The notes: generated from the sequence alone by a model not told the origin. Shown: positions 24,534 through 33,187, numbered from the stretch's first letter. The stretch is 64,000 nt of DNA from Nocardioides acrostichi (GCF_015319165.1 NZ_JADIVZ010000005.1:62001-126000); one strand, 5' to 3'. Program-made: numbers and translations.

Positions 24534-25859
24534 TCAGTAGGCGGTGAGGTAGCGCTCGACCTCCCAGGCGCTGACCTGGGAGTGGTAGGCGAGGAACTCC
24601 TCGCTCTTGAGTCCGGCGAAGTAGCTGGCCACCTCGAGCCCCGAGTCCCCCACGGCGGCGTCCAGCGCACCGCACACGACCGGGTCGGCGGTGAGCGCAT
24701 CGACGGCGTGCAGCAGGGTTCGCGGCAGCGATGCGCGGGTGACGCCGTTGTCGCCGCCGACGGTGCCGGGGTCGAGGTCACGCTCGATACCGTCGAGTCC
24801 GGCACCGAGCGCGGCCGCGATGGCGAGGTAGGGGTTGGCGGAGCCGTCGCCGCCGCGCAGCTCGATCCGATGCGCGTCGGGCACCCGGATGAAGTGGGTG
24901 CGGTCGTTGCCGCCGTACGTCGGGAAGCGTGGCGCCCAGCTGGCACCCGAGGTGGTGCTCACCGCACCGGTGCGCTTGTAGGAGTTCACGCTCGGGCCGA
25001 GCACCGCCTGGAGTGCCGAGGCGTGCTCGAGCACTCCGGCCGCGAAGGCGTACGCGGTGCCCGAGAGACCCAGGCCGCGCGCGTCGTCCTCGCTCGGGAA
25101 GACGGGCGCCTCGCCGCGCCACAGCGAGAGGTGCAGGTGAAGCCCGGAGCCGGTGCGGTCGCCGAACGGCTTGGGCATGAAGGTCGCGATCATGTCGCGC
25201 TCCTCGGCGAGCATGCTCACGAGGTAGCGCAGGGTGATGACGCGATCGGCGGTGGTGAGCGGGTCGGCGTGCTCGAAGTTCTGCTCGAACTGACCGTTGC
25301 CGTCTTCGTGGTCGTTGGCGTAGTTGCCCCAGCCGAGCTCGTTCATGGCGCGCGAGACCGCAGCGAGGTGGTCGTACATGCGCGTGACGCCGCGGGCGTC
25401 GTAGCAGGGCTGCGCGGCGTTGTCACCCGGGTCGGCGGTCACGAGCGTGCCGTCGGCGGCGCGGCGCAGCAAGAAGTACTCGACCTCGGCGCCCACGCTC
25501 GCGCTCAGCCCCTGGGAGTCGTGCAGGCGCTGCAGCACCGAGCGCAGGATCACCCGCGGTGCGAACGGCCACGGCTTGCCCTCGACGTGCGGGTCGCAGT
25601 GCACGATCGCCAGCCCCTCCTTGATGAAGGGCACGGGCGTGAACGAGGTGGGGTCGGGGATCGCCATCAGGTCGGGATCCTTCGGCTCCTGACCGATCGA
25701 ACCCACCGCGTAGCCCGCGAAGCCCACGCCCTCGGTCTGCAGGGCGTGCACCGCCTCCACCGGCACCAGCTTCGCGCAGGGCTTGCCGTTGAGGTCGACG
25801 AACAACGCGAGGATGAACGTCGTCTCGCTCTTCTCGGCCAGGGTGGCCAGATCGGTCAT
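24534..25859 (-). CDS. glnT: Type III glutamine synthetase-like ligase (GlnT/GmaS-like)
   Basis: A 441-residue ligase of the glutamine synthetase superfamily, matching the group that sits beside glxBCD in many bacteria and includes gamma-glutamylmethylamide synthetase. Family signatures: SVGAEVEYFLLRR (metal-binding Glu), GNGQFEQNF, DRTGSGLHLHLSLW (His loop) and HRIELRGGDGSANPYLAIAA. It condenses glutamate with ammonia or an amine using ATP; methylamine or ethanolamine are the candidates suggested by neighbours, not proven. First gene of the run glnT-glxBCD-oxidase-regulator-eutBC, with a palindromic promoter upstream. Confidence 0.85.
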   Translation of the reverse strand: MTDLATLAEKSETTFILALFVDLNGKPCAKLVPVEAVHALQTEGVGFAGYAVGSIGQEPKDPDLMAIPDPTSFTPVPFIKEGLAIVHCDPHVEGKPWPFAPRVILRSVLQRLHDSQGLSASVGAEVEYFLLRRAADGTLVTADPGDNAAQPCYDARGVTRMYDHLAAVSRAMNELGWGNYANDHEDGNGQFEQNFEHADPLTTADRVITLRYLVSMLAEERDMIATFMPKPFGDRTGSGLHLHLSLWRGEAPVFPSEDDARGLGLSGTAYAFAAGVLEHASALQAVLGPSVNSYKRTGAVSTTSGASWAPRFPTYGGNDRTHFIRVPDAHRIELRGGDGSANPYLAIAAALGAGLDGIERDLDPGTVGGDNGVTRASLPRTLLHAVDALTADPVVCGALDAAVGDSGLEVASYFAGLKSEEFLAYHSQVSAWEVERYLTAY

Positions 25860-25879
25860 GGGAGCCCCACTCGCATCGT

Positions 25880-25920
25880 TAGTTCACTGATAGTAGTCGT
25901 TGTCTACGACGAGTGAACTA
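25880..25920 (-). promoter_or_regulatory. Promoter inside a perfect 9-bp inverted repeat upstream of glnT
   Basis: TAGTTCACT at 25880-25888 is the exact inverse of AGTGAACTA at 25912-25920, with a smaller GTCGT/ACGAC repeat inside. Read on the minus strand, TTCACT could serve as -35 and TACTAT, 16 nt later, as -10, so the arms would cover the promoter. The segment is AT-rich against the surroundings. The XRE-cupin protein encoded downstream is the obvious candidate binder (inference). Confidence 0.6.
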
Positions 25921-26008
25921 GGCGCAGGTGTCGGCGATGTTTCCGCGACGTCAATCTCAGACGACGAGTGGCGGATCGGACCCGCCGTGGCGCTACGGCA
26001 CCGAAGGC

Positions 26009-26803
26009 TCAGCGACCGGGGCGGTTCTCGGCGCGTGCCTCCTGCACCCGGCGCGAGACGCGCAGCAGCCGCAGCCCGGTCACGAGGCCGACACCGCCGA
26101 CCATGTTGCCGAAGGCCGCCCAGAGCACCAGCCCGACGACCCGCCAGAGGTCCATGTCGGCCCCGGAGATCATGGCCGCCGCCATCAGCAATGCGTCGAG
26201 CACGCAGTGGAACATCTCGGCGCCCACGAGCACGGCTCCGAAGAGCACAGCGGGCACGAGTTGCACCCCGAGGTTCTCGGTGGCGTGCTGCATGCGAGTC
26301 ATCAGCGTGATGGTGAGTCCGGCGAGGACGGCCAGCAGGAAGCTCTCGTGCCCGAACCCGAGTTCGTAGTAGTGCAGGCCCGCCTCGCGCATCACCGGTC
26401 CCAGATCCGGCCGGGCGCCGGCGAGCATCGCCATCATGGCCACCCCGGCCACGAGGTTCATCACGAAGGTGACCCCCCAGAGCCGCAGCAGCCCGCGCGG
26501 ACTGCCCGCACGACCGACCACGCCGACGACGGGCACCAGGAAGTTCTCGGTGAACAGCTCACTGCGTGCCAAGAGCAAGGCCACGAAGCCGACGGAGAAG
26601 GCGAGGGCCGCGAGCAGGGTGTCGCCGGTGTGCTCGCGCACCACGAGGTAGGCCAGGATGCCGACGCTGACGTCGACGCCGCCGAGCAGTCCGGTCGCGG
26701 TCAGCGCGAGAGTCGGGCGCTCCAGGCGTTGGCGGCCTTCGTCGATGAGCCGGTCGAAGGCCTCCTCGACCTCGGGCTCGGGGCGGGTCTGATCGGTGGG
26801 CAC
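26009..26803 (-). CDS. Formate/nitrite transporter (FNT) family membrane protein
   Basis: A 264-residue protein with six predicted helices and FNT-type re-entrant segments: ARSELFTENFLVPVVGVVGR contains the family L-F-T-E-N element and AAFGNMVGGVGLVTGLRLLR the C-terminal N-x-x-G-G element. Relatives carry formate, nitrite or other small anions; YfdC-like members are uncharacterised. The GTG at 26803 starts after an acidic N-terminal tail. Formate would fit as the product of formaldehyde oxidation in this locus, but that is speculation. Confidence 0.82.
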   Translation of the reverse strand: MPTDQTRPEPEVEEAFDRLIDEGRQRLERPTLALTATGLLGGVDVSVGILAYLVVREHTGDTLLAALAFSVGFVALLLARSELFTENFLVPVVGVVGRAGSPRGLLRLWGVTFVMNLVAGVAMMAMLAGARPDLGPVMREAGLHYYELGFGHESFLLAVLAGLTITLMTRMQHATENLGVQLVPAVLFGAVLVGAEMFHCVLDALLMAAAMISGADMDLWRVVGLVLWAAFGNMVGGVGLVTGLRLLRVSRRVQEARAENRPGR

Positions 26804-26874
26804 CCAGAGAAACTAGCGGCGCGCGCGATCGATCCGTGCCGCCCGGGCGGATGAGTAGGGGCGTGACACGCGGC

Positions 26875-26910
26875 ACGACGCCGCTCCCCGGGCTCCGGGA
26901 GCGGCGTCGT
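26875..26910 (-). terminator. Rho-independent-type hairpin after the amt unit
   Basis: ACGACGCCGCTCCC at 26875-26888 pairs perfectly over 14 bp with GGGAGCGGCGTCGT at 26897-26910 around an 8-nt loop. It lies 16 nt beyond the stop of the small gene after amt and before the FNT gene. No long U tract follows, as usual in high-GC genomes. Confidence 0.75.
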
Positions 26911-26925
26911 GACCGAGGCGTGGGC

Positions 26926-27141
26926 TCAGTAGGCGGAGGGCTCGCCCTCGACGGCCGGGCCCTTCTCGACGGCCGTGTGAGCGATCATCTGCTCGTAGGC
27001 GTGGTTCTCGTGACGGACCATCGTGACCAGAAAGCCGATGAACATCGCGAAGGCGACGACCACGAACAGCACGTCGAGAGGCACGTCGCCGGCTCCGGTG
27101 AAGACGGCCGTGGCGCCGTCCCAGCTGTCGATGGGACTCAT
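26926..27141 (-). CDS. Small single-pass membrane protein coupled to amt
   Basis: A 71-residue protein with one central transmembrane segment (LDVLFVVVAFAMFIGFLVTM) and a short charged C-terminus. Its ATG overlaps the amt stop by 4 bp, and a strong hairpin terminates the pair. I do not recognise the family; a regulatory or accessory subunit for Amt is inferred from coupling only. Confidence 0.7.
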   Translation of the reverse strand: MSPIDSWDGATAVFTGAGDVPLDVLFVVVAFAMFIGFLVTMVRHENHAYEQMIAHTAVEKGPAVEGEPSAY

Positions 27142-28496
27142 ACGGTGACCTCCTGGTCAGTCGGGTCGAAGGAGTCGTCGGAGGCGAGGACGGCGTCCTG
27201 CTCCTTGAGGGTCGTGATCGGGATGCCCTCGGGGTACGGCGTGGCCGGCACCTCGCTGAGGTCCAGACCGGCGAGCTCCACCTCGGCCGGGATGCGCAGC
27301 ATGTTCATCTTCTTCAGACCCAGCGAGAGCAGGTAGCCCGGCACGAAGCCGAGGACGGCGATGACGATCGCGCCACCGATCTGCCCCAGCGGGTTGACTT
27401 CCGGCGGGGTGCCGAACCCGTCGATCGGCACGTTGGGGTAGCCCCACAGCACGAAGCCGGAGACGACCAGGCCGTAGAAGGCGCACCCGCCGTGCACGGC
27501 GACGGCGCCCACGACGTCGTCGATCTCGAACTTCTCCAGCATCCGGCCGAAGTGCGGGATGAGCATGCCGCCGACCGCGGCGATGATGAACGCGAGCGCC
27601 GGGTGGTAGAGGTCCATGCCCGGAGCCACGGAGATGACGCCGGCCAGACCGCCGGAGATGGTCCAGAACGGCTCGCCCTTGGAGCTGACGTAGGCGCCGA
27701 TGATGCCGCCCGCCAGGCCCATGAGCGTGCTGAACGCGATGGCCGAGAGGGTCGTCGGGTTGCCGAAGATCGAGAGGTAGCCCGTGTTCGTGTAGACCAC
27801 ACAGCCCATGAGGAAGCCGAAGAACCCGATGAAGATCAGCATCAGGCCGAGCATCGTCAGCGGCAGGTTGTGCGGGCGGATGGTGATCGCCTGACCCCCG
27901 ACGAACCGACCGATGCGGGGGCCGAGGTTCATCAGCACACCGAGCGTGAAGGCGCCGGCGACCAGGTGCACGCACGCGGCGGCGCCGAAGTCGTGCCAGC
28001 CCCACTCGGTGAGCAGCCAGCCGTTGGGGTGCCAGGCCCAGGCGGCGGCGATGATCCACACCACCGACCCCAAGACGGTGGTGAGGACGAGGAAGGCGCT
28101 GGTGCGGATGCGCTCGAGCACGGCGCCCGAGAGGATCGAGCCGGTCGTGGCTGCGAAGAGCGCGAAGGCGCCCCAGAAGATGCCGGTCACCGACGTGAGG
28201 TTCGGGCCCATGTCGTCGCTCCACGGCAAGGCGGCCGTGGCGGCGTCGATGGCGCCGACGGGGAACTGGAAGAACGCGTTGTAGAACCACCAGCCGAAGA
28301 AGAAGAAGGTGGCGGTCACCACGGCGAAGGTGAGCAGGTTCTTCATGGCGGCGGCGAGCACGTTCTTCGACCGGCTGGCGCCCATCTCGTAGGCGAGGAA
28401 GCCGGCGTGGATGCTGATCATCAGCGCGATCGACACCCAGTAGAAGAGGTCGGTGATGACCCCTTCCATGGAGGCGAGGGTTTCATCGGGGGACAC
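27138..28496 (-). CDS. amt: Ammonium/methylammonium transporter
   Basis: A roughly 452-residue Amt channel with about 11 helices. The twin pore histidines are visible in AACVHLVAGAFTLGVLMN and VGAVAVHGGCAFYGLVVSGF, and the aromatic gate region in FFFFGWWFYNAFFQFPVG. The GTG at 28496 is preferred to the in-frame ATG at 28511, because AAGGAG lies 6 nt before the GTG and would be inside the longer protein. A motif shared with the demethylase operon lies just upstream, arguing that uptake of ammonium or methylammonium is tied to amine breakdown. Confidence 0.9.
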   Translation of the reverse strand: MSPDETLASMEGVITDLFYWVSIALMISIHAGFLAYEMGASRSKNVLAAAMKNLLTFAVVTATFFFFGWWFYNAFFQFPVGAIDAATAALPWSDDMGPNLTSVTGIFWGAFALFAATTGSILSGAVLERIRTSAFLVLTTVLGSVVWIIAAAWAWHPNGWLLTEWGWHDFGAAACVHLVAGAFTLGVLMNLGPRIGRFVGGQAITIRPHNLPLTMLGLMLIFIGFFGFLMGCVVYTNTGYLSIFGNPTTLSAIAFSTLMGLAGGIIGAYVSSKGEPFWTISGGLAGVISVAPGMDLYHPALAFIIAAVGGMLIPHFGRMLEKFEIDDVVGAVAVHGGCAFYGLVVSGFVLWGYPNVPIDGFGTPPEVNPLGQIGGAIVIAVLGFVPGYLLSLGLKKMNMLRIPAEVELAGLDLSEVPATPYPEGIPITTLKEQDAVLASDDSFDPTDQEVTV

Positions 28497-28512
28497 GGGC
28501 GTCTCCTTCATG

Positions 28513-28560
28513 GGTCATGGAAGTAAACACAGTCTGCTGCGGTGAAACGCTTCGTGGGTT
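28513..28560 (-). promoter_or_regulatory. Upstream motif of amt shared with the N-demethylase operon
   Basis: On the minus strand this segment reads AACCC...GTTTCA...AGCAGAC...GTTT.CT..C.TGA.C. The same ordered blocks occur at 34137-34185 before the cupin-demethylase operon. AGCAGAC and GTTTCA are identical with a 4-nt spacer in both, and 18 of 26 positions match across the start-proximal block. A common activator or repressor site, or a shared promoter, is likely. Confidence 0.6.
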
Positions 28561-28625
28561 GCGCTCAGGGACCGACGGTGTAAATCCCTGGTTGCGCCAC
28601 CCCCGTCCGGGCGGTCGGCGGGCGG

Positions 28626-29675
28626 TCAGTGGGCGAGCAGCCAGTCGGCCGTGCGGTGGCGGTACTTGGCGATGCCCTTGTACTCGGCCATGTCGTCGGG
28701 CAGCTCGCGGAGTACCTCGGCGGTGCGCAGCCGCCAGTGCTCGACGCCCGCGAGGTCGGCCAGAGGCAGCAGGTAGGTGCGGATGAGGAACATGACCGCG
28801 CCGGACTCCGGCAGCCGGATCAGGTGCTGCACCTCGACCCGCAGGTGCACGAGCCGGCCGAAGTCCTCGTCGTCCAACGTCTGCACCCACTCCCGGTCCG
28901 GCCCCCATTCGGGATAGAGCTCGGTCGAGACGTCGAGGCGGCGGCCGACGGTCAGCGTCCAGTTGGTACGCCGGTAGACCTCGCCGGGCTCGAGCCGCTT
29001 GAGGAACTCGTGCGCGCGCGTGATCACACCCTCGGCGTGCAGCCGTGGCACCGGGCCGTGGATCTCCAGGAACGTCATGCCGACGTCGAACCCGAACGAC
29101 CAGTCGGCCGCGAAGGTCACCACGCCGGCATCGCCGTACAGCACGCCGTCGCGCTGGTCGAGCAGCACGATGTCCTCCTGCACCTGTGCGGCGATCCAGC
29201 CCAGCGGCTCGGGATGCTCGGGCGGCAACGTGTCGGTGTCGCCCAGGACGAAGGTGTGGTCGATGCCGAGCAGGTCGTTGCGCCAGCGATACGTCGGCCG
29301 CGCACCCCGCTCGAGCAGCGTCAGATCGCACTGGTCGGGGTGGGTGAGGGCGAGCTCGCGCATCAGGTCGAGGGCGGCGTCCCAGGCGGCCACGTGCATG
29401 TGCGGCAGCACCGCGTACCGGCTCGGGTCGACGGCCAGGATGCGGGCGCGCTCGGCGAGCTCGTGGTGGTACTCCGAGTCGATGTCGACCACCGCTTCGC
29501 CCCACTGGCCCGCCGGCGTCGACACCGCGGCTCGGCCCGGTTCGACGTTGGTGCTGTAGCGGTAGGTGGTCTGCGGGAACGGGAACGGGAAGGTCGCGAT
29601 CAGGTCGGGGGACGTGCGCGCGTGACCCCTCGAGCGATCGTGGGTGACCCCTCGCGCTTCATGGACGGTGCTCAC
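28626..29675 (-). CDS. Heme-dependent oxidative N-demethylase alpha-like subunit, copy 2 (DUF3445)
   Basis: A 349-residue protein of the HODM alpha-subunit family, the PAS-fold heme component of dimethylamine monooxygenase that removes an N-methyl group using O2. Family landmarks are YRYSTNVEPGRAAVSTPAGQ near the start, DLTLLERGARPTYRWRNDLL, FEIHGPVPRL-type EIHGPVPRLHAEGVITRAHE and EVQHLIRLPESGAVMFLIRT. It is the last gene of the operon; its GTG overlaps the reductase stop (GTGA). Its first 25 residues are encoded by two copies of a CGAGGGGTCAC repeat and may not be conserved. It is paralogous to 31176-32189. Confidence 0.82.
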   Translation of the reverse strand: MSTVHEARGVTHDRSRGHARTSPDLIATFPFPFPQTTYRYSTNVEPGRAAVSTPAGQWGEAVVDIDSEYHHELAERARILAVDPSRYAVLPHMHVAAWDAALDLMRELALTHPDQCDLTLLERGARPTYRWRNDLLGIDHTFVLGDTDTLPPEHPEPLGWIAAQVQEDIVLLDQRDGVLYGDAGVVTFAADWSFGFDVGMTFLEIHGPVPRLHAEGVITRAHEFLKRLEPGEVYRRTNWTLTVGRRLDVSTELYPEWGPDREWVQTLDDEDFGRLVHLRVEVQHLIRLPESGAVMFLIRTYLLPLADLAGVEHWRLRTAEVLRELPDDMAEYKGIAKYRHRTADWLLAH

Positions 29676-30652
29676 AGCAGAACCTCCAGGTGGGAGCGGC
29701 CGTCGGCGCCGGGCTGGGCCCGCGAGACACAGGCCATGACACAGTCGCCGGCCGCCTTGTCGTCATCGGTCAGGTACAGGTCGCGGTGCAGCAGCCCGGT
29801 GGCGGAGCCGACCTTGAGCCGGCACTCACCGCACACGCCTTGGCGACACAGGCTCGGGATCTCGCGACCCGCCTCCTCGAGTGCCTCGAGCAGGCTCACC
29901 CCGCTCGGCACGTCGAGCACGTCGCCGTCGACGCCGACCGTGAACGGCTCGCCGGGGGCGAGGGCATCGATGCCGAAGTGCTCCAGGTGCACACGGCCGG
30001 CGGGCCAGCCCGCCACGGTCGCCTCGGCCACGACGGTGTCCATGAAGCCGGCCGGCCCACAGGTGTAGAGGTGGGTGCCCATCGGTTGGGCACGCAGCCG
30101 ACCGCGCAGGATCGTGAGCCAGGTGGCTCGGTCGTGCACGAGCGTGACGGCATCGCCGCCGAGTTCGACCAGGTCGTCGAGGTGTGCGCCCTGGCCGGGC
30201 CGCGCGAGGTGCAGCACCTCGACCGGTGCACCCCACCGCGCATGCGAGCGCAGGTGCGAGACCAGGGGGGTCACGCCGATGCCGGCCCCCAGCAGCAGGT
30301 GCCGGCTCGCCGGTCGCACCGGCGCGAAGGCACTGCGAGGCGGCAGCACCTGCACCTGCGAGCCCACGCCGAGCGTGTGCATCCAGGCCGAACCGCCATG
30401 ACCGCCGTCGCTGTGGGGTACGTGCAGCACGGAGATCGAGTACCGGTCGGGGTGCAGGCTCTCACCGGTGAGCGAGTAGGCGTTGGCCAGCGGACGCTCA
30501 CGACCCTCTCCCGCGGGGATCTCGACCACGACGTGGGATCCGGGGGTGTAGGACGGCAGGGTCGCACCGCTCGGATCGGCCAGGCTCAGCGAGCGGACGC
30601 CGGGAGCGGCATCCACGGCGTCGAGCACCACGAGGGACAGCGAGGCGCTCAT
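29672..30652 (-). CDS. FMN/[2Fe-2S] oxygenase reductase, copy 2
   Basis: A 326-residue phthalate-dioxygenase-reductase-type protein that passes electrons from NAD(P)H to the heme subunit. It has a flavin-binding barrel with NAYSLTGE, a nucleotide domain opening LLLGAGIGVTPLVSHLRSHA with YTCGPAGFMDTVVAEA, and a C-terminal plant-type ferredoxin with CRQGVCGECRLKVG plus a distal Cys (CVMACVSRAQ). The ATG at 30652 overlaps the upstream small-subunit stop. It corresponds to the reductase subunit of the dimethylamine monooxygenase system. Confidence 0.87.
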   Translation of the reverse strand: MSASLSLVVLDAVDAAPGVRSLSLADPSGATLPSYTPGSHVVVEIPAGEGRERPLANAYSLTGESLHPDRYSISVLHVPHSDGGHGGSAWMHTLGVGSQVQVLPPRSAFAPVRPASRHLLLGAGIGVTPLVSHLRSHARWGAPVEVLHLARPGQGAHLDDLVELGGDAVTLVHDRATWLTILRGRLRAQPMGTHLYTCGPAGFMDTVVAEATVAGWPAGRVHLEHFGIDALAPGEPFTVGVDGDVLDVPSGVSLLEALEEAGREIPSLCRQGVCGECRLKVGSATGLLHRDLYLTDDDKAAGDCVMACVSRAQPGADGRSHLEVLL

Positions 30653-31179
30653 GCCGGCCCCTCGGCGTCGACCATGAAGCCCAGGTGGGCACCCGTGCGG
30701 CGCGAGACGTGCGGGTAGACCAGCAACGTCCGTCCACAGCCCGCGCAGGCCAGCACGTCCTCCAGTTCGGCTGCGGCGCTGTTCGTGGCGTGGCAGTGCA
30801 CGCACCACACCGATCGTTCGTCGACCGTGGTGACGGCCACCCGCAGTTCGGCGTCCGACAGCCCGGCGCGCACGGCTGCCGCCCGCACGGCGAGACATGC
30901 CTGCGCGGAGCCGGCGACCAGCACCCGGTGACCCACGAGCGCGTCGGCGAGGTCGGTCTCGAGTGCGTCCACCGCCTGCGCGGCGTCGGCGCAGTCGTGG
31001 TGCCGCACCCTCGCTCCGGCACAGCCGAGAGCGTCGAGCCAGTGCGCGGCCGCGGCGGCGCCGTCCGGACCGACCGAGAGGACGCTGTGGCTGGTGCCGG
31101 CATGGTCGACCGGCTCCACCACGGGTTCGCGCGCCCAGGCAGGAACGCTGGTGTAGTGCGGCGGGGCGGGCGCGCTCAC
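30649..31179 (-). CDS. DmmA-like small subunit with Cys motifs, copy 2
   Basis: A 176-residue protein opening with a hydrophilic leader and a flavodoxin-like alpha/beta region (GHRVLVAGSAQACLAVRAAA). It ends with two Cys pairs, VWCVHCHAT and CAGCGRTLLVYPHVSRRTGA, a probable zinc or rubredoxin-like knuckle. The domain layout matches the DmmA-like component seen next to HODM reductase genes. It may dock or regulate electron transfer; the exact role is unknown. Both ends overlap neighbours by 4 bp. Confidence 0.72.
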   Translation of the reverse strand: MSAPAPPHYTSVPAWAREPVVEPVDHAGTSHSVLSVGPDGAAAAAHWLDALGCAGARVRHHDCADAAQAVDALETDLADALVGHRVLVAGSAQACLAVRAAAVRAGLSDAELRVAVTTVDERSVWCVHCHATNSAAAELEDVLACAGCGRTLLVYPHVSRRTGAHLGFMVDAEGPA

Positions 31180-32189
31180 ACCGGCTCCCCCGTCGCGTCG
31201 GTCAGCCAGGCCATGGCTTCCTCCCGGTAGTCGGCGAACCCCTTGTAGGTCGCGAGGTCGTCTGGCAGCTCGAGCACGATCCGGGCCAGCTGGTCGCGCC
31301 AGGCAGGGATCTGCTTGATCTCCTCGAGCGAGGTCATGTGGGTACGGATGTTGAAGGTGAGGGCGCCGGTCATGGGCAGGCGGATGAAGTGCTCGACCTC
31401 GATGCGCAGCTGGAGCCGCCCCCAGTCGGCCTCGCGCACCAGCAGCGGGATGTCGGTGCCCCACTGCGGTAGTTCCTCCAGCGACACGTCGAGCTTGCGC
31501 GAGCCGGACGCCGAGAGCGTCCAGTTGACGCGTCGGTAGACCTGGTCGGCGGGCAGCCGCCGCAGGAACTGCTCCGCACGGGACGTGATGCCCTCCCGGG
31601 TCAGGCGGGGCACGGGATTGTGGATCTCGCGCATGGTCATGCCGACGTCGAAGGACACCGACCAGGCGGCGGCGAAGGTGACCAGGCCGGCGTCGAAGCA
31701 GAGGTCGCCGTCGCGGTCTTTGACCAGCAGCAGGTCGTCGGGGATCTCGCGGCCCAGGAACGTCATCGGGTCGGACGGCAGGGACGAGGCGTCGCCGAGC
31801 ACGAAGCGCTGGTCGGTGCCCAGGGCGTGGTTGCGCCAGTGGAAGGCGTCGCCTTGTTCGTCGAGCTCCATCACGTGGGGGTAGCTCAGGGCGAGGTCGC
31901 GCAGGTAGTAGAGCAGCAGATCCCAGCAGGCCGGGATCATGCCCGGCATGATCCGGGTGCGGTGCGGGTCGGCGTCGAGGATGCGACGCCGGTCGGCCAT
32001 GATCGCGCCGTACTCCTCACCGCCGAGGTCGACGATGTGGGCGCCCCACTCCCCCGCCGCCGTGCGGCGTGGCACCCTCGCGGGCTCGACGTTGACCGAG
32101 TAGCGGAAGGCGTCGAGGTCGTCGGGGAACGGCCAGGGCAGGCGCGTGGTGTGGCCGCTCAGGGGCGGCCCGGTCTGGAGCTGGGTCAT
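31176..32189 (-). CDS. Heme-dependent oxidative N-demethylase alpha-like subunit, copy 1 (DUF3445)
   Basis: A 337-residue HODM-type heme subunit: FRYSVNVEPARVPRRTAAGE, FHWRNHALGTDQRFVLGD, EIHNPVPRLTREGITSRAEQ and EVEHFIRLPMTGALTFNIRT line up block for block with copy 2 at 28626-29675. Overall divergence between the two copies is clearly large, so this is an old duplication with probably different substrates rather than a recent repeat. The ATG at 32189 overlaps the reductase stop; the gene runs into the second small subunit with a GTGA overlap. Confidence 0.84.
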   Translation of the reverse strand: MTQLQTGPPLSGHTTRLPWPFPDDLDAFRYSVNVEPARVPRRTAAGEWGAHIVDLGGEEYGAIMADRRRILDADPHRTRIMPGMIPACWDLLLYYLRDLALSYPHVMELDEQGDAFHWRNHALGTDQRFVLGDASSLPSDPMTFLGREIPDDLLLVKDRDGDLCFDAGLVTFAAAWSVSFDVGMTMREIHNPVPRLTREGITSRAEQFLRRLPADQVYRRVNWTLSASGSRKLDVSLEELPQWGTDIPLLVREADWGRLQLRIEVEHFIRLPMTGALTFNIRTHMTSLEEIKQIPAWRDQLARIVLELPDDLATYKGFADYREEAMAWLTDATGEPV

Positions 32190-33187
32190 GGGAGGTCCAC
32201 CTCGATCACGGCGCCGGGGTGAGCGCCTCGGGAGACGCAGGAGGCCAGTCGGTCACCGGCCGCCCGCTCGTCGTCGCTGAGCACGAGGTCGCGGTGCTCG
32301 ACCTCGCCGCCGCGCAGCGGCACGACGCACTCGCCGCACACCCCCTGGCGGCACAGGTTGGGTACGTCGACTCCGGCGTCGAGCAGAGCAGCCAGCAGGC
32401 TGGTGCCGGCCGGGACGTCGAGAGCGCGGTCGTCGGCGAGCCGCACGGTGAACGGCGAGCCGGGGTCGAGCTCGGGAGCCGCGAAGCGCTCGAGGTGCAG
32501 CCGCTCCTCGGGCCAGCCCGCGGCACGGCCGGCCTCGAGGTAGGCGTCGAGCATGGCTGGCGGACCGCACGCGTAGGCATGGGATCCGAGCGGCTGGTCG
32601 GCGAAGCGGTCGGCCAGCAGCCTCGTGGTGCCCTCGACCGTGGTCGCCTCGTGCAGGGTGATGCCGGGCGTGGTCGCCAGCTCACGCAGGTCGTCGAGGT
32701 GCGCGGCGTGGCCGGGACGGTAGGAGTACAGCACCTCGGCCGTGCCACCCCAGCGCACGATGGCGCGCAGGTGGCTGAGCACCGGGGTGACGCCGATGCC
32801 GCCGGCGACGAGCAGCGCGTGCCGCTGGTCGTGCCGCGGCGCGAAGGCCGAGCGTGGACCGCTCACCTCCACCAGGTCGCCCGGGCCCAGGGCGTGCATC
32901 CACGACGAGCCGCCCGTGCCGCCCTGCTCGGGACGCTTGTGGAGCACCGAGATCGCGTAGCTGCCGGGGAGCACCCCGTCGCCGGTGAGCGAGTAGGCGT
33001 TGTGCTTGACCTCGCCGTCGTGCCCGCGGGTGGTGAGGACGAGGTGCGAACCGGGCTCGTGCCCGGCCAGCGGCAGACCGTCGTCGGCGACCAGCCGCAG
33101 GTGCCGCACGGAGTCGGTGAGGTCGCGCACGTCGGCGACCCGCACGATCCGGGTGCCGGTCCGGTAGCCGGGGTGCCGGTGCGTCAT
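32186..33187 (-). CDS. FMN/[2Fe-2S] oxygenase reductase, copy 1
   Basis: A 333-residue reductase with the same order as copy 2: barrel with HNAYSLTGDG, nucleotide fold LLVAGGIGVTPVLSHLRAIV and YACGPPAMLDAYLEAGRAAG, then ferredoxin with CRQGVCGECVVPLRGG and a distal Cys (LASCVSRGAH). Start ATG at 33187, overlapping the small-subunit stop. Feeds electrons to the partner heme subunit, presumably copy 1. Confidence 0.88.
   Translation of the reverse strand: MTHRHPGYRTGTRIVRVADVRDLTDSVRHLRLVADDGLPLAGHEPGSHLVLTTRGHDGEVKHNAYSLTGDGVLPGSYAISVLHKRPEQGGTGGSSWMHALGPGDLVEVSGPRSAFAPRHDQRHALLVAGGIGVTPVLSHLRAIVRWGGTAEVLYSYRPGHAAHLDDLRELATTPGITLHEATTVEGTTRLLADRFADQPLGSHAYACGPPAMLDAYLEAGRAAGWPEERLHLERFAAPELDPGSPFTVRLADDRALDVPAGTSLLAALLDAGVDVPNLCRQGVCGECVVPLRGGEVEHRDLVLSDDERAAGDRLASCVSRGAHPGAVIEVDLP

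Noticed and set aside
28566-28591. CAGGGA/TCCCTG hairpin between amt and the demethylase operon
   Set aside because: Only a 6-bp stem with a 14-nt loop; too weak to call a terminator.
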